Positions 24,641-30,469 of a stretch of 30,911 bases of DNA are shown one piece after another. Made by a program: the position numbers and the translations under genes. Source of the DNA: a virus; the IMG/VR virus record IMGVR_UViG_3300031977_000172, positions 1 through 30,911 of that record; one strand, written 5' to 3'. A model generated the notes under the pieces. That model was not told the DNA's origin. It saw only the letters and a program-made list of their open reading frames with translations, and searched no databases. How positions within the stretch are numbered: the first letter of the stretch is position 1; the number at the start of each line of letters is the position of its first letter.

Positions 24641-25001
24641 ACCTGTTAGGATTGAAATATAGTCTTCCAGACATTGTAACATCAAATGTGCCACCGTCCT
24701 TTGAACATACAAGTTTATCACCTGCATGAAGATGCATACGTGCTGCATCTAAAACGTTTAATGCAGTATTACCTGCAACAGACTTTGCCTCTATAAAATT
24801 ATGATACGTTGTATCGTCTGCGTGATAAAATTCTATAGTAATCTTTTGGTTTGATGTACCACCATTTGTAACCATAAGCATATCAATAGTTGCATCGTGA
24901 TTAGCAGGACATGTAAATAAAACATTACCACTTGCACCACCTGACGTTGCAGCAACTGTAACTGATTCTGTAGTGGTGGTATATCTGAGGTCTGTTACCA
25001 T
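24639..25001 (-). CDS. Small beta-rich conserved phage protein
   Basis: A 120-residue protein with strands VTVAATSGGASGNVLFTCP and IDMLMVTNGGTSNQKITIEF. A middle HADDTTYHNFIEAK segment and an 'LHAGDKLVCSKDGG' turn follow, with a closing strand GRLYFNP. The pattern 'l-t-PA---a-i--l-v-N---------v---f-d' ending in 'aGDkl' is one I associate with uncharacterised proteins in marine myo- and podoviruses. It could be a small structural (tail or capsid) protein or decoration factor coded away from the main structural block. No gene-specific function can be given. The start is adjacent to the end of the gene at 25002. Confidence 0.65.
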   Translation of the reverse strand: MVTDLRYTTTTESVTVAATSGGASGNVLFTCPANHDATIDMLMVTNGGTSNQKITIEFYHADDTTYHNFIEAKSVAGNTALNVLDAARMHLHAGDKLVCSKDGGTFDVTMSGRLYFNPNR

Positions 25002-25289
25002 TTACTTTTTCTTTTTACCTGTAAGCTTTTTAACTACTTTAGTTGTCCATGCTTCATTTTCTGGTGTCGTAGGATCGTCTTTTACATAGTGACCCTTATC
25101 ATTACGAGCACGTACCTTAATTGTTTCTGTTGCTGTCAGTATTGTTTTTAGTTTGGCTACCTCAGTAACCCAGTTACCATCTGCATCTTTAGAGGCAACA
25201 ACATTCTTGTTAATGTCCTCTACATGCTGACCCATGTTTACAACAATGTATCCTAAACTATTTACTTTTTCAATTTGTTCTGGTGTCAT
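25002..25289 (-). CDS. Conserved hypothetical protein
   Basis: A 95-residue protein starting MTPEQIEKVNSLGYIVVNMG, with a central VTEVAKLKTILTATETIKVR element and a very basic tail (KVVKKLTGKKKK). The first part looks like a helix plus strand, and the second like a helix leading to the poly-Lys end. I recognise no family. The basic end resembles those of neighbours at 25286 and 26856, so the proteins may share a target such as DNA or the capsid interior. It overlaps its upstream neighbour by 4 bp (ATGA) and abuts the next. Confidence 0.65.
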   Translation of the reverse strand: MTPEQIEKVNSLGYIVVNMGQHVEDINKNVVASKDADGNWVTEVAKLKTILTATETIKVRARNDKGHYVKDDPTTPENEAWTTKVVKKLTGKKKK

Positions 25290-25552
25290 TTTTTCTTTGC
25301 TACTCCCCCACGTTTCATCTTTTTAACTGCACCACCACGTTTCATGTAGCCCATTTTATTACGGACTGCCTTTGGTAGTTTAGCTAAACCCTTATTTCCT
25401 TTTGGTACTGCTTTCACTGTTCCACCCTTTCTGTATTGATTGTAACCTGCAGCATGGGCGGCTTGTCCTTGTTTAACTGCGTCAATCCTACGTTTGTAGA
25501 CTTTCCCAGTTTTACCCCAACGATAGCCGCCCTCTACTTTTTCTACTGGCAT
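25286..25552 (-). CDS. Basic protein with GYRWGKTGKVY motif and KRGG tail
   Basis: An 88-residue, strongly basic protein. The N-terminal part GGYRWGKTGKVYKRRIDA with KQGQAAHAAGYN matches a small motif common in phage proteins ('G-rWGksGkvY--r--A--QgrAi-asGY'). The C-terminus repeats M-K-R-G-G: MKRGGAVKKMKRGGVAKKK. The same kind of tail ends the proteins at 26207 and 27284. Its ATG follows the stop of the 30-residue gene directly (TAAATG) and its end overlaps the next gene by 4 bp. Virion DNA binding is possible but not shown. Confidence 0.7.
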   Translation of the reverse strand: MPVEKVEGGYRWGKTGKVYKRRIDAVKQGQAAHAAGYNQYRKGGTVKAVPKGNKGLAKLPKAVRNKMGYMKRGGAVKKMKRGGVAKKK

Positions 25553-25645
25553 TTATTTGCACACACACTCTGGGCAACACCTCATATTAAATAAAGCTAA
25601 TACCAATCGTTTAATGTATGTCCAAATACCTCTTACAATTTTCAT
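25553..25645 (-). CDS. 30-residue Cys-rich microprotein
   Basis: The reading is MKIVRGIWTYIKRLVLALFN followed by MRCCPECVCK. It has a short amphipathic-hydrophobic helix, then four cysteines in the pattern C-C-P-E-C-V-C, which could bind a metal. Support comes from architecture: its ATG overlaps the upstream stop as ATGA (25642-25645), and its TAA is directly followed by the ATG of the next gene. It is too short to judge by composition alone, and I know no named family. Confidence 0.5.
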   Translation of the reverse strand: MKIVRGIWTYIKRLVLALFNMRCCPECVCK

Positions 25646-25833
25646 GTTCCTACTCCCACTGTTACACATGTACCTTGTGCAAAGATACCTCTTGCAAATA
25701 TAGTGTCTACCATATCACGCATTTCATTTCTACACTCTTGCTCTTGCATAAAAAGATTATCGTTGTGTACCATGAGTGTGCATGTTCTGGCATCCATTGG
25801 TGTCATGCAAAACATGACAATGGCTAACCACAT
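25642..25833 (-). CDS. Small exported-looking Cys-containing protein
   Basis: A 63-residue protein starting MWLAIVMFCMTPMDARTC. The first 10-12 residues are hydrophobic and could be a short signal or anchor, and the rest is polar with three further Cys (18, 34, 56), which would allow disulfides. It starts at a TGATG junction with the stop of the beta-barrel-like gene and ends at an ATGA overlap with the 30-residue gene. The three genes therefore look translationally coupled, and a shared envelope role is possible. No family is recognised. Confidence 0.55.
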   Translation of the reverse strand: MWLAIVMFCMTPMDARTCTLMVHNDNLFMQEQECRNEMRDMVDTIFARGIFAQGTCVTVGVGT

Positions 25834-26195
25834 CAGAACTTAACTTTAGCACCTACTGTAATATCACCAAACTCCCAATCACTGTCTGATGAAACTTCAG
25901 TATATACAGTTACGCCACTTACTGCATATTCTGCAGTCCAGTCGATACCTTGAAATATATCTTCGTCAAGCTCACGCATATTGATTTCAGTTTCTACAGA
26001 TAGTCCAATACCTGCAGATGTGGTAAATGCTGCATATGGTGTTGCAGTCCAATCCCACTCTTCTACACCTGTAACGTAGTTAATGTCAGACTCTGCTCCT
26101 ACAGAAACTGTCTGACCCCATAGTTCTACGTCAACGGCATTTGCTGCAGTTGCTGTAAGTGCAACCACAGCACTAGCTAGTAATATATGTTTCAT
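25833..26195 (-). CDS. Secreted beta-barrel-like outer membrane protein
   Basis: A 120-residue protein with a clear Sec signal peptide, MKHILLASAVVALTATAANA, cleaved before VDVELW. The mature ~100 residues are alternating beta strands (VELWGQTVSVGAESDINYV, ATPYAAFTTSAGIGLSVETE, WTAEYAVSGVTVYTEV) and end in ITVGAKVKF, with the C-terminal Phe of outer-membrane beta-barrels recognised by BAM. Length and strand number suggest a small barrel or half of a dimeric one. A phage gene for such a protein could alter the infected cell surface, for example to block other phages; that is inference. A clear ribosome binding site (AAGGA) precedes the ATG. Confidence 0.7.
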   Translation of the reverse strand: MKHILLASAVVALTATAANAVDVELWGQTVSVGAESDINYVTGVEEWDWTATPYAAFTTSAGIGLSVETEINMRELDEDIFQGIDWTAEYAVSGVTVYTEVSSDSDWEFGDITVGAKVKF

Positions 26196-26206
26196 AATAG
26201 TTTTCC

Positions 26207-26341
26207 TTATTTCTTTTTCTTTGCCATGCCGCCACGCATCATTTTCTTTTTAGCCATACCACCGCCACGCATCATAGGCTTCTTTGCCATACCGCCTCCA
26301 CGCATAGGTTTCTTTTTCATTGCTCTTGGTTTCATTGCCAT
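26207..26341 (-). CDS. 44-residue Met/Gly/Lys-repeat microprotein
   Basis: The frame opens at 26341 (MAMKPRAMKKKPMRGGG) and is built of three repeats of the unit MAKK(K/P)MMRGGG, ending MAKKKK. The DNA repeats in step, so it arose by tandem duplication. It overlaps the upstream gene by 10 bp and lies 11 bp before the beta-barrel-like gene, and a good ribosome binding site (GGAG) sits 10 nt before the ATG. The M-x-GG-M motif is shared with the tails of neighbouring basic proteins. Likely a nucleic-acid-binding or capsid-targeted peptide; function unknown. Confidence 0.6.
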   Translation of the reverse strand: MAMKPRAMKKKPMRGGGMAKKPMMRGGGMAKKKMMRGGMAKKKK

Positions 26342-26859
26342 TGTTTGTTTCTCCTTTGTCTTCTTTCTAATACAAGAGTTTCATACTCTTCTTTTGGATA
26401 CACACTATAGTATCCCAGTTTTTCAAGCTTCAGACTTGCATCGTCTACCTGAGATAAAGACTGGATAAACAACATAGCATATTCTTCGTCAATACTAGAT
26501 GTCCAGTCATGGTCATACAGAAAATCTAACTCAGCTTCTTCTGCTCCGTATTCTGGATGAAATCCCATTATATGTAGATCACACCACGAGTACGTATCAT
26601 TAAGAAACCCAATAAATTCTGTAAATTGAAAAGGTGTAGGAAACTTGTAAGATGCAACTATAACTAAATCATAGTCGTTATCTTCAAACTTATTAGCTTG
26701 TGCTATAGTTTCAATACCAATATGTTTTGTTTCTACTACACTTACTTTGTTTTGTTTCCATGCTTCCTGTGCATAAGGACAAGCAGGTAAACCATTTAAT
26801 GCAGGATTAGCCACCTCAAGAACTTTGTGTGACCAACTACGTATATCCTGCTCTATCAT
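26332..26859 (-). CDS. Conserved hypothetical protein with CPYA motif
   Basis: A 175-residue protein of mixed alpha/beta character. An early 'NPALNGLPACPYAQEAWKQN' segment with one Cys is reminiscent of small proteins with a C-P-[FY]-A motif. The middle has the strand DNDYDLVIVASYKFP and the motif WCDLHIMGFHPEYGAEEAEL, and a late YAMLFIQSLSQVDDASLKLE helix follows. The soluble, acidic character contrasts with the basic proteins around it. I see no catalytic signature that I can name. It overlaps the upstream gene by 4 bp and the Met/Gly/Lys microprotein gene by 10 bp. Confidence 0.7.
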   Translation of the reverse strand: MIEQDIRSWSHKVLEVANPALNGLPACPYAQEAWKQNKVSVVETKHIGIETIAQANKFEDNDYDLVIVASYKFPTPFQFTEFIGFLNDTYSWCDLHIMGFHPEYGAEEAELDFLYDHDWTSSIDEEYAMLFIQSLSQVDDASLKLEKLGYYSVYPKEEYETLVLERRQRRNKQWQ

Positions 26860-27272
26860 TTTTTAGGTCTAGGTTTTGGTTTTGTTCCACCCATTTTTGC
26901 TTTAGCTGCTTCTTTTTCTGCTACTTGTCTTAGTGCTTTGTTTACTGCAGCACGTTGGTTTGCATCTAAGTTTTTCTGTTTTAATTCTTCTAATCGTTTT
27001 TTACTTTTAATTGCCATTATAGCAGATACAGATAAACCTACGGCAGCACCTGCAGCAGCACCTTGTTTACGTCCAGTTGATAACCCTCTACGTTTTCCAC
27101 CACCAAAGGCTCGTTGTGTTGGTGTAGAACTTTTCTTTTTAGGAGAAGCTACTGTAGCTGCTTTAGCATTACGAACTACCTTTGGCTTCATTTTTGGAGT
27201 TGCTTTTGGTTTAGTTGTACCTTTCTTAGCTGCTTTTTTAGCTGCCATTTTAAATAGTTTTGATATAGCCAT
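26856..27272 (-). CDS. Lys/Ala-rich basic protein with glycine-zipper stretch
   Basis: A 138-residue protein. It is Lys/Ala/Pro/Thr-rich (FKMAAKKAAKKGTTKPKATP) up to about residue 70, then GGGKRRGLSTGRKQ leads into a small-residue hydrophobic stretch (AAAGAAVGLSVSAIMAI, about 71-88). A charged helix KKRLEELKQKNLDANQRAAV and a KPKPRPKK tail follow. The hydrophobic stretch could be a membrane helix or a glycine zipper. The basic flanks suggest nucleic-acid or membrane-surface binding. Histone H1-like composition is evident, but no defined family is. The 11-bp gap upstream contains a ribosome binding site. Confidence 0.65.
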   Translation of the reverse strand: MAISKLFKMAAKKAAKKGTTKPKATPKMKPKVVRNAKAATVASPKKKSSTPTQRAFGGGKRRGLSTGRKQGAAAGAAVGLSVSAIMAIKSKKRLEELKQKNLDANQRAAVNKALRQVAEKEAAKAKMGGTKPKPRPKK

Positions 27273-27283
27273 AATACGTTTCC

Positions 27284-28150
27284 TTACTTATTATAAAACA
27301 TGCCGCCTTTACGCATATCAGTGTGACCTGATCTAACCATTCCACCACGTTTCATATTTGCAAATGGATTAGGTAAAGGTTTTACTGGTTTGCTGCGACC
27401 TGCTGAAGCTTTTAGTTTTGCTTTCTGACCTGCTGCTATATCTTTTTTATCTATAGCATCCATAATTCTATCATACTCAGCTTGGGTAATTTTACCTGAC
27501 CGTAAATCTTTACCTGCTTTTACAATAGCATCTGCACGTTGCATACTTGTATAAGAAGACATCATACCTAAGCCTTCTTTTTTATTACGTTGTGTAGTAC
27601 CTATAGTTCGTACTTTACCAAAACCTGCTCTAGCACGTTCTTCTGCAGACTGACGTTTCTTAGCAGGATCTTTTGGTGCTTCTTTTTTAGCAGGTGTTTC
27701 TGCTCTTTTACGTAAAGTATCTTTTCGATCACTTATTGTACTTCTAAGACTTTTCTTTCTGGCACTCTTTTCAGCATCAGACAAACTCTTTAAACCGTCT
27801 ATTTCTTTTACCATAGTGCTTTGCAAACTTGTTAAAGCTTGAGGTGTAGGAGCATCATTGATACGTTTCCTTTGTGCTGCTGTGAGACTTTCACCTGCAC
27901 TTTTTACACGAGTATCCTCAGACTTCTTTGCTTTGTCTGCTGCACGTTCTCTTTGTGTTTGTTTAAATGCAGGACCACTATCAGATTTTGATGCAGGTGC
28001 ATTTCGTTTTACACTCTCTTGTTTCTTTAGTTTAGACTCTACCTCAGATGACAGTTTACGTTTTGCCTTAAACTTTGGTTTTGGGTCTTCCTTTGCTTTT
28101 TTCTTAGCTCTACTTTTAATTGCCTTCTTAGCTAACTTTGATGCTACCAT
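27284..28150 (-). CDS. Lysine-rich histone-like protein with GG-rich tail
   Basis: A 288-residue, extremely basic, low-complexity protein (Lys, Ala, Ser, Arg, Asp). The opening MVASKLAKKAIKSRAKKKAK is followed by many short Lys/Ala/Ser helices. A small ordered-looking element stands near residues 195-240 (GLGMMSSYTSMQRADAIVKA; AEYDRIMDAIDKKDIAAGQK), resembling a short helical-hairpin domain. It ends FANMKRGGMVRSGHTDMRKG and GMFYNK, a variant of the tail on the other basic proteins. An internal virion or DNA-binding role is likely, but no family is recognised. Confidence 0.65.
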   Translation of the reverse strand: MVASKLAKKAIKSRAKKKAKEDPKPKFKAKRKLSSEVESKLKKQESVKRNAPASKSDSGPAFKQTQRERAADKAKKSEDTRVKSAGESLTAAQRKRINDAPTPQALTSLQSTMVKEIDGLKSLSDAEKSARKKSLRSTISDRKDTLRKRAETPAKKEAPKDPAKKRQSAEERARAGFGKVRTIGTTQRNKKEGLGMMSSYTSMQRADAIVKAGKDLRSGKITQAEYDRIMDAIDKKDIAAGQKAKLKASAGRSKPVKPLPNPFANMKRGGMVRSGHTDMRKGGMFYNK

Positions 28151-28162
28151 AATATATTCCTT

Positions 28163-28456
28163 TTACCATTTAACTTTGTGTGACCAATAACGAGCACTAA
28201 GCTTGCTAGGCTTAGAGTCTTGTGCATTGTGTCTTGCATAATAGCTCTTCTTACGAGCTTTGTCTTTTGCAGATGTAGGATTCTTTCCTGCACCCCTTAC
28301 TCCCTGTTGTCCAAAACGGATAAACTTATATTTACCACCTTCAGACGCCATTACAGCATGAGACTTCTTAGGATGCTTTGGTGTACGTTTAGGTTTATTT
28401 ACACCACTCAGTCCTTCGGCTTTCATTTTTGTTTTGACTCTCTCAGGGATTGCCAT
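28163..28456 (-). CDS. Conserved basic marine-phage protein (DUF6321-like)
   Basis: A 97-residue basic protein. The segments 'SEGGKYKFIRFGQQGVRGAG', 'NPTSAKDKARKKSYYARHNA' and 'KLSARYWSHKVKW' form a signature very common in cyanophages and other marine phages, in which a KFIRFGQQGV strand is followed by an RxxF/Y-ARH helix and a closing YW----KW. I recall it as DUF6321. Function is unknown; the Arg/His/Lys pattern suggests a nucleic-acid contact. It overlaps the upstream gene by 14 bp. Confidence 0.8.
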   Translation of the reverse strand: MAIPERVKTKMKAEGLSGVNKPKRTPKHPKKSHAVMASEGGKYKFIRFGQQGVRGAGKNPTSAKDKARKKSYYARHNAQDSKPSKLSARYWSHKVKW

Positions 28457-28655
28457 CTGTCCAACCTTCCATACGCATCGCCCACTCTACGTGTTCTAAA
28501 GTAAATGGTCTACCGTAGTGAGCCTCTACAGCCTCTCTTACGTAGAATACATCACTGTGGGGAATATGTAAATCTTCAATGTTACCGTCAAGTACATGTT
28601 TATAAAACTCTTCAAGAACATTGTCAGTATATAGTTTTACTGATTTTTGAGCCAT
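28443..28655 (-). CDS. First gene of the minus-strand block, small hypothetical
   Basis: A 70-residue protein starting MAQKSVKLYTDNVLEEFYKH, with acidic helices and an FTLEHVEWAMRMEGWTDGNP end. I take the ATG at 28655; a TTG two codons earlier (28661) is possible but less usual. The ribosome binding site is weak. It is the first gene behind the promoter at 28812-28839, separated by a 150-bp AT-rich leader with repeats, so its expression is likely regulated there. The protein family is not recognised. Confidence 0.7.
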   Translation of the reverse strand: MAQKSVKLYTDNVLEEFYKHVLDGNIEDLHIPHSDVFYVREAVEAHYGRPFTLEHVEWAMRMEGWTDGNP

Positions 28656-28661
28656 TGTCAA

Positions 28662-28811
28662 GAACTTTCGTAATATTTATACAAAAATAATTAATACACT
28701 GTACACTTATAGTGTTACATTTAAGTGTATCTTAGTTAAGTATAATTATATTTAGGATATTTATTATTTAAGTGTAATCACTTTAAGTGAGTCTTAGTTT
28801 AGTTATATATA
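28662..28811 (-). promoter_or_regulatory. AT-rich leader with operator-like repeats
   Basis: A 21-bp direct repeat of type TTTAAGTGnnTCTTAGTTnAG occurs at 28720-28740 and 28782-28802, and TTTAAGTGTAA also at 28767-28777. Two palindromes overlap them: TCACTTtAAGTGA (28778-28790, perfect) and CACTtatAGTG (28704-28714). They lie between the promoter and the first minus-strand gene, so binding there could block transcription; the protein is unknown. Confidence 0.55.
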
Positions 28812-28839
28812 GTTTTACACATTTCACCTTCCGTGTCAA
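28812..28839 (-). promoter_or_regulatory. Candidate promoter of the minus-strand block
   Basis: On the minus strand a perfect TTGACA (28834-28839) is followed after 16 bp by TAAAAC (28812-28817). A further TATAAC-containing stretch lies just downstream, as at the other two minus-strand promoters. The start would be about 150 bp before the first gene. Confidence 0.5.
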
Positions 28840-29095
28840 CCCCTTAAATGTTCAATGCATCAAAAATAGGAACATTGTTCTGCATTTGCCCTGTTTTCCA
28901 GAACCTTGTTCTATGTAAACCAGTATATACGTATTGTGGTTAACACTCCATTTTCCTGATCTGTGTGTGTATACATACATATATACCACGTGACCCCCAC
29001 TGGCCCTTGCACTACCTGCTCTCACTGTGCAATTCCGTGCATTATGCAACGTCATGGCGTGTGGTGAAATCAAATCTGCTGCTTCATCTCACCTT

Positions 29096-29428
29096 CATAT
29101 CAAAGATATGTTTAGTTTCAGTGACTTACTTGTCTTCGACAACTGTTATGGAATCAGTTGCCACACTAAAGTGTGTAAGAAATGCTGACATATCACATCA
29201 AAGATGTGTTGTGATGCCGATGCTTAAAACATACCACCCACCATCTACGATGGTCAGATGCGTGATCCTACAAGCCGTATGTAGCTCTGCCAATGGTCAA
29301 TCCAACTGTCCAACGTTGGACACTTCACATCTAAAGATGTGGCAGAATTGTCACAGTTACTCTGCAATCCTAGGCCAAAAGCCTCGTGAGTTTCACGCAC
29401 GAACTTCAAAAATATATGAAATATTTTT
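29096..29428 (+). ncRNA. Array of ten small stem-loops in the leader
   Basis: Ten perfect hairpins (stem/loop): 29096-29110 (6/3), 29130-29142 (5/3), 29162-29175 (6/2), 29194-29208 (6/3), 29240-29254 (6/3), 29308-29321 (6/2), 29326-29341 (6/4), 29372-29384 (4/5), 29385-29397 (5/3) and 29408-29428 (8/5). Three share arms of the type CAyATC/GATrTG with AAA or TAAA loops. TCTGCC at 29286 can pair with GGCAGA at 29341, enclosing two hairpins in a three-way junction. Whether this is an RNA, an origin or both is not decided by sequence. The ncRNA type is a proposal. Confidence 0.45.
29308..29321. repeat. Palindrome GTCCAACGTTGGAC, copy 1
   Basis: A 14-bp perfect palindrome in the leader. Near-identical copies lie at 30031 and 30696, with a partial copy at the right edge. 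I found it only in the plus-strand region. Confidence 0.8.
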
Positions 29429-29490
29429 TGCAGTCACATAGGAAACGACAGGCGCAGAGGATCACAGGAAGCAGCAAATTCAACTTATAC

Positions 29491-29576
29491 TATCTTCTAT
29501 TCGTTTCTAGTGATAGTTAATATATCTCCCTTTAGGGTGAGAGATATATGTAACTCTCACATAGAAACAGAAGATA
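29491..29576 (+). promoter_or_regulatory. Large stem-loop just before the first plus-strand gene
   Basis: An 86-nt imperfect hairpin. From outside in: TATCTTCT (29491) pairs with AGAAGATA (29569); GTTTCTA (29503) with TAGAAAC (29562); GTTA (29516) with TAAC (29551); TATATCT (29521) with AGATATA (29542); CCC (29528) with GGG (29535), around a TTTA loop. It ends 5 nt before the Shine-Dalgarno, so it could control translation or protect the mRNA 5' end. As it lacks a T run, it is unlikely to be a terminator. Confidence 0.7.
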
Positions 29577-29593
29577 GATAAAGGAGGCCAATC

Positions 29594-30196
29594 ATGGCAA
29601 AATCAGTTTCAATCAGCAAGTCAACTCAAGAAGGAACTTCTTTGGATACTTTAGTAAAAGAAGGCAAAGCCTTATATTCAATCTGGAAACAGACTAACAG
29701 TCTGAAAGACTCAACAAAAGCCAGAGGCTTTGATACTAGGCTTGGTAAATTGCTACAGCAATTGAAAGCTCAATCACCACTAGATAGTGGTCAGATCAGC
29801 AGACAAACTTTGGCAACATATCATGTTGACAAAATAGATCGTAGAAGACGATCTGAAGCTTTGTGGTTCGTTGAAAACGAAGTTGAGTGCCGAGAGTTCA
29901 TTAAGAACTCTAAGAAAGGTTTTACTTCTCTTACAGCTTTACAAGCTGCAATGCGTAAAGCTTCTAAGGAAGCTGAAGCTGAACCTACTGAAGTAGAAGC
30001 TGCTGATGATCAACCTTCTAAAGAAGAAGTGTCCAATGTTGGACGATCTTCCAAACCATCTAAAGATGATATCGTGAAAAGTATCATCAAAGCTTGTCAA
30101 TACTCTGGTATTGATTTACTTGACATTGCTGAAGCTTTAATGGAAATTGATACAGTCAGTGAAACTGACAATACAGAAATCAAGGAAGCAGCATAA
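29594..30196 (+). CDS. Plus-strand gene 1, unknown, hairpin-rich coding sequence
   Basis: A 200-residue protein with a strong ribosome binding site (AAAGGAGG, 29580-29587). The first ~125 residues look helical and basic (KEGKALYSIWKQTNSLKDST; RQTLATYHVDKIDRRRRSEA; LWFVENEVECREFIK). An acidic, Glu/Ala-rich linker follows (AEAEPTEVEAADDQPSKEE). A last helical domain ends it (DDIVKSIIKACQYSGIDLLD, EALMEID). The basic core could bind nucleic acid, but no domain is recognised. About twenty small perfect hairpins occupy the coding DNA, one every ~30 bp, and the stop codon lies in the loop of one. An early regulatory role is a guess from position. Confidence 0.8.
   Translation: MAKSVSISKSTQEGTSLDTLVKEGKALYSIWKQTNSLKDSTKARGFDTRLGKLLQQLKAQSPLDSGQISRQTLATYHVDKIDRRRRSEALWFVENEVECREFIKNSKKGFTSLTALQAAMRKASKEAEAEPTEVEAADDQPSKEEVSNVGRSSKPSKDDIVKSIIKACQYSGIDLLDIAEALMEIDTVSETDNTEIKEAA
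30031..30044. repeat. Palindrome GTCCAATGTTGGAC, copy 2
   Basis: It lies inside plus-strand gene 1 and reads S-N-V-G in frame. It differs from copy 1 only at the centre (AT for AC) and is identical to copy 3. Confidence 0.8.
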
Positions 30197-30204
30197 AGCT
30201 GCTT
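30186..30204 (+). promoter_or_regulatory. Hairpin enclosing the stop codon of gene 1
   Basis: AAGCAGC pairs with GCTGCTT around the loop ATAAA, which holds the TAA stop (30194-30196). A G-T and a G-C pair extend the stem to 9. The extension by a G-T pair is what an RNA helix would allow. Confidence 0.6.
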
Positions 30205-30209
30205 TCACT

Positions 30210-30224
30210 TTAATCGGAGATTAA
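30210..30224 (+). promoter_or_regulatory. Hairpin holding the ribosome binding site of gene 2
   Basis: TTAATC pairs with GATTAA around the loop GGA. The Shine-Dalgarno GGAG (30216-30219) is therefore in the loop and first stem base, 7 nt before the ATG at 30227. The fold could limit or present the site. Confidence 0.6.
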
Positions 30225-30226
30225 CA

Positions 30227-30466
30227 ATGCAAGATTATTCTTATTTCAGTGATCTATACAAAGACGTTTATGGTTTTAGACCACGTAATATTCAGCCTAC
30301 TGCTGAATTGATGGATTATTTACAGTCTGAACTTGATCGTCAGATCAAGGAAGATCGTGAAGAAATGCAAAAAGAAATTGACATATTTATGTCAGTCGGA
30401 GCAGTTGACAAAGAGCAAGCTTTGCATTGGATAGATCAAGCTGAGTATTCAGCTTACTGGAGGTAA
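30227..30466 (+). CDS. Plus-strand gene 2, small acidic protein
   Basis: A 79-residue protein: MQDYSYFSDLYKDVYGFRPR, then a helix-rich acidic body (MDYLQSELDRQIKEDREEMQ, KEIDIFMSVGAV) and DKEQALHWIDQAEYSAYWR. The motif D-L-Y-K-D-V-Y-G-F-R-P-R occurs in several uncharacterised phage and marine bacterial proteins that I remember, but without a function. It contains four perfect hairpins in its coding DNA, at 30290, 30332, 30379 and 30438. The start follows a GGAG site in the hairpin at 30210, and the next gene begins 3 bp after its stop. Confidence 0.75.
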   Translation: MQDYSYFSDLYKDVYGFRPRNIQPTAELMDYLQSELDRQIKEDREEMQKEIDIFMSVGAVDKEQALHWIDQAEYSAYWR

Positions 30467-30469
30467 AAA

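Larger units (their letters stand above)
28840..29593 (+). other. Non-coding leader of the plus-strand genes
   Basis: About 750 bp with no convincing gene: frames in both directions are Cys/Ser-rich with no ribosome binding site, so I leave them out. The first 250 bp (28840-29095) hold only two small hairpins (28870-28880, 28900-28912). I find no clear plus-strand promoter there, although one is expected. From 29096 the DNA changes to a dense run of hairpins, described separately. Base composition is less AT-rich than the flanks at about 28950-29400. Confidence 0.6.

Noticed and set aside
28852-29073. A 73-codon minus-strand frame
   Set aside because: Starts in the middle of the leader without a ribosome binding site and has an improbable composition; it lies upstream of the minus-strand promoter.
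29408-29428. A rho-independent terminator upstream of the plus-strand genes
   Set aside because: The stem is all A-T, so it would be a weak terminator, and it belongs to the general hairpin pattern.
28965-29441. A 158-codon plus-strand frame in the leader
   Set aside because: No ribosome binding site, Cys/Ser/His-rich composition unlike a phage protein, and the DNA is filled with perfect hairpins, so it is more likely non-coding.
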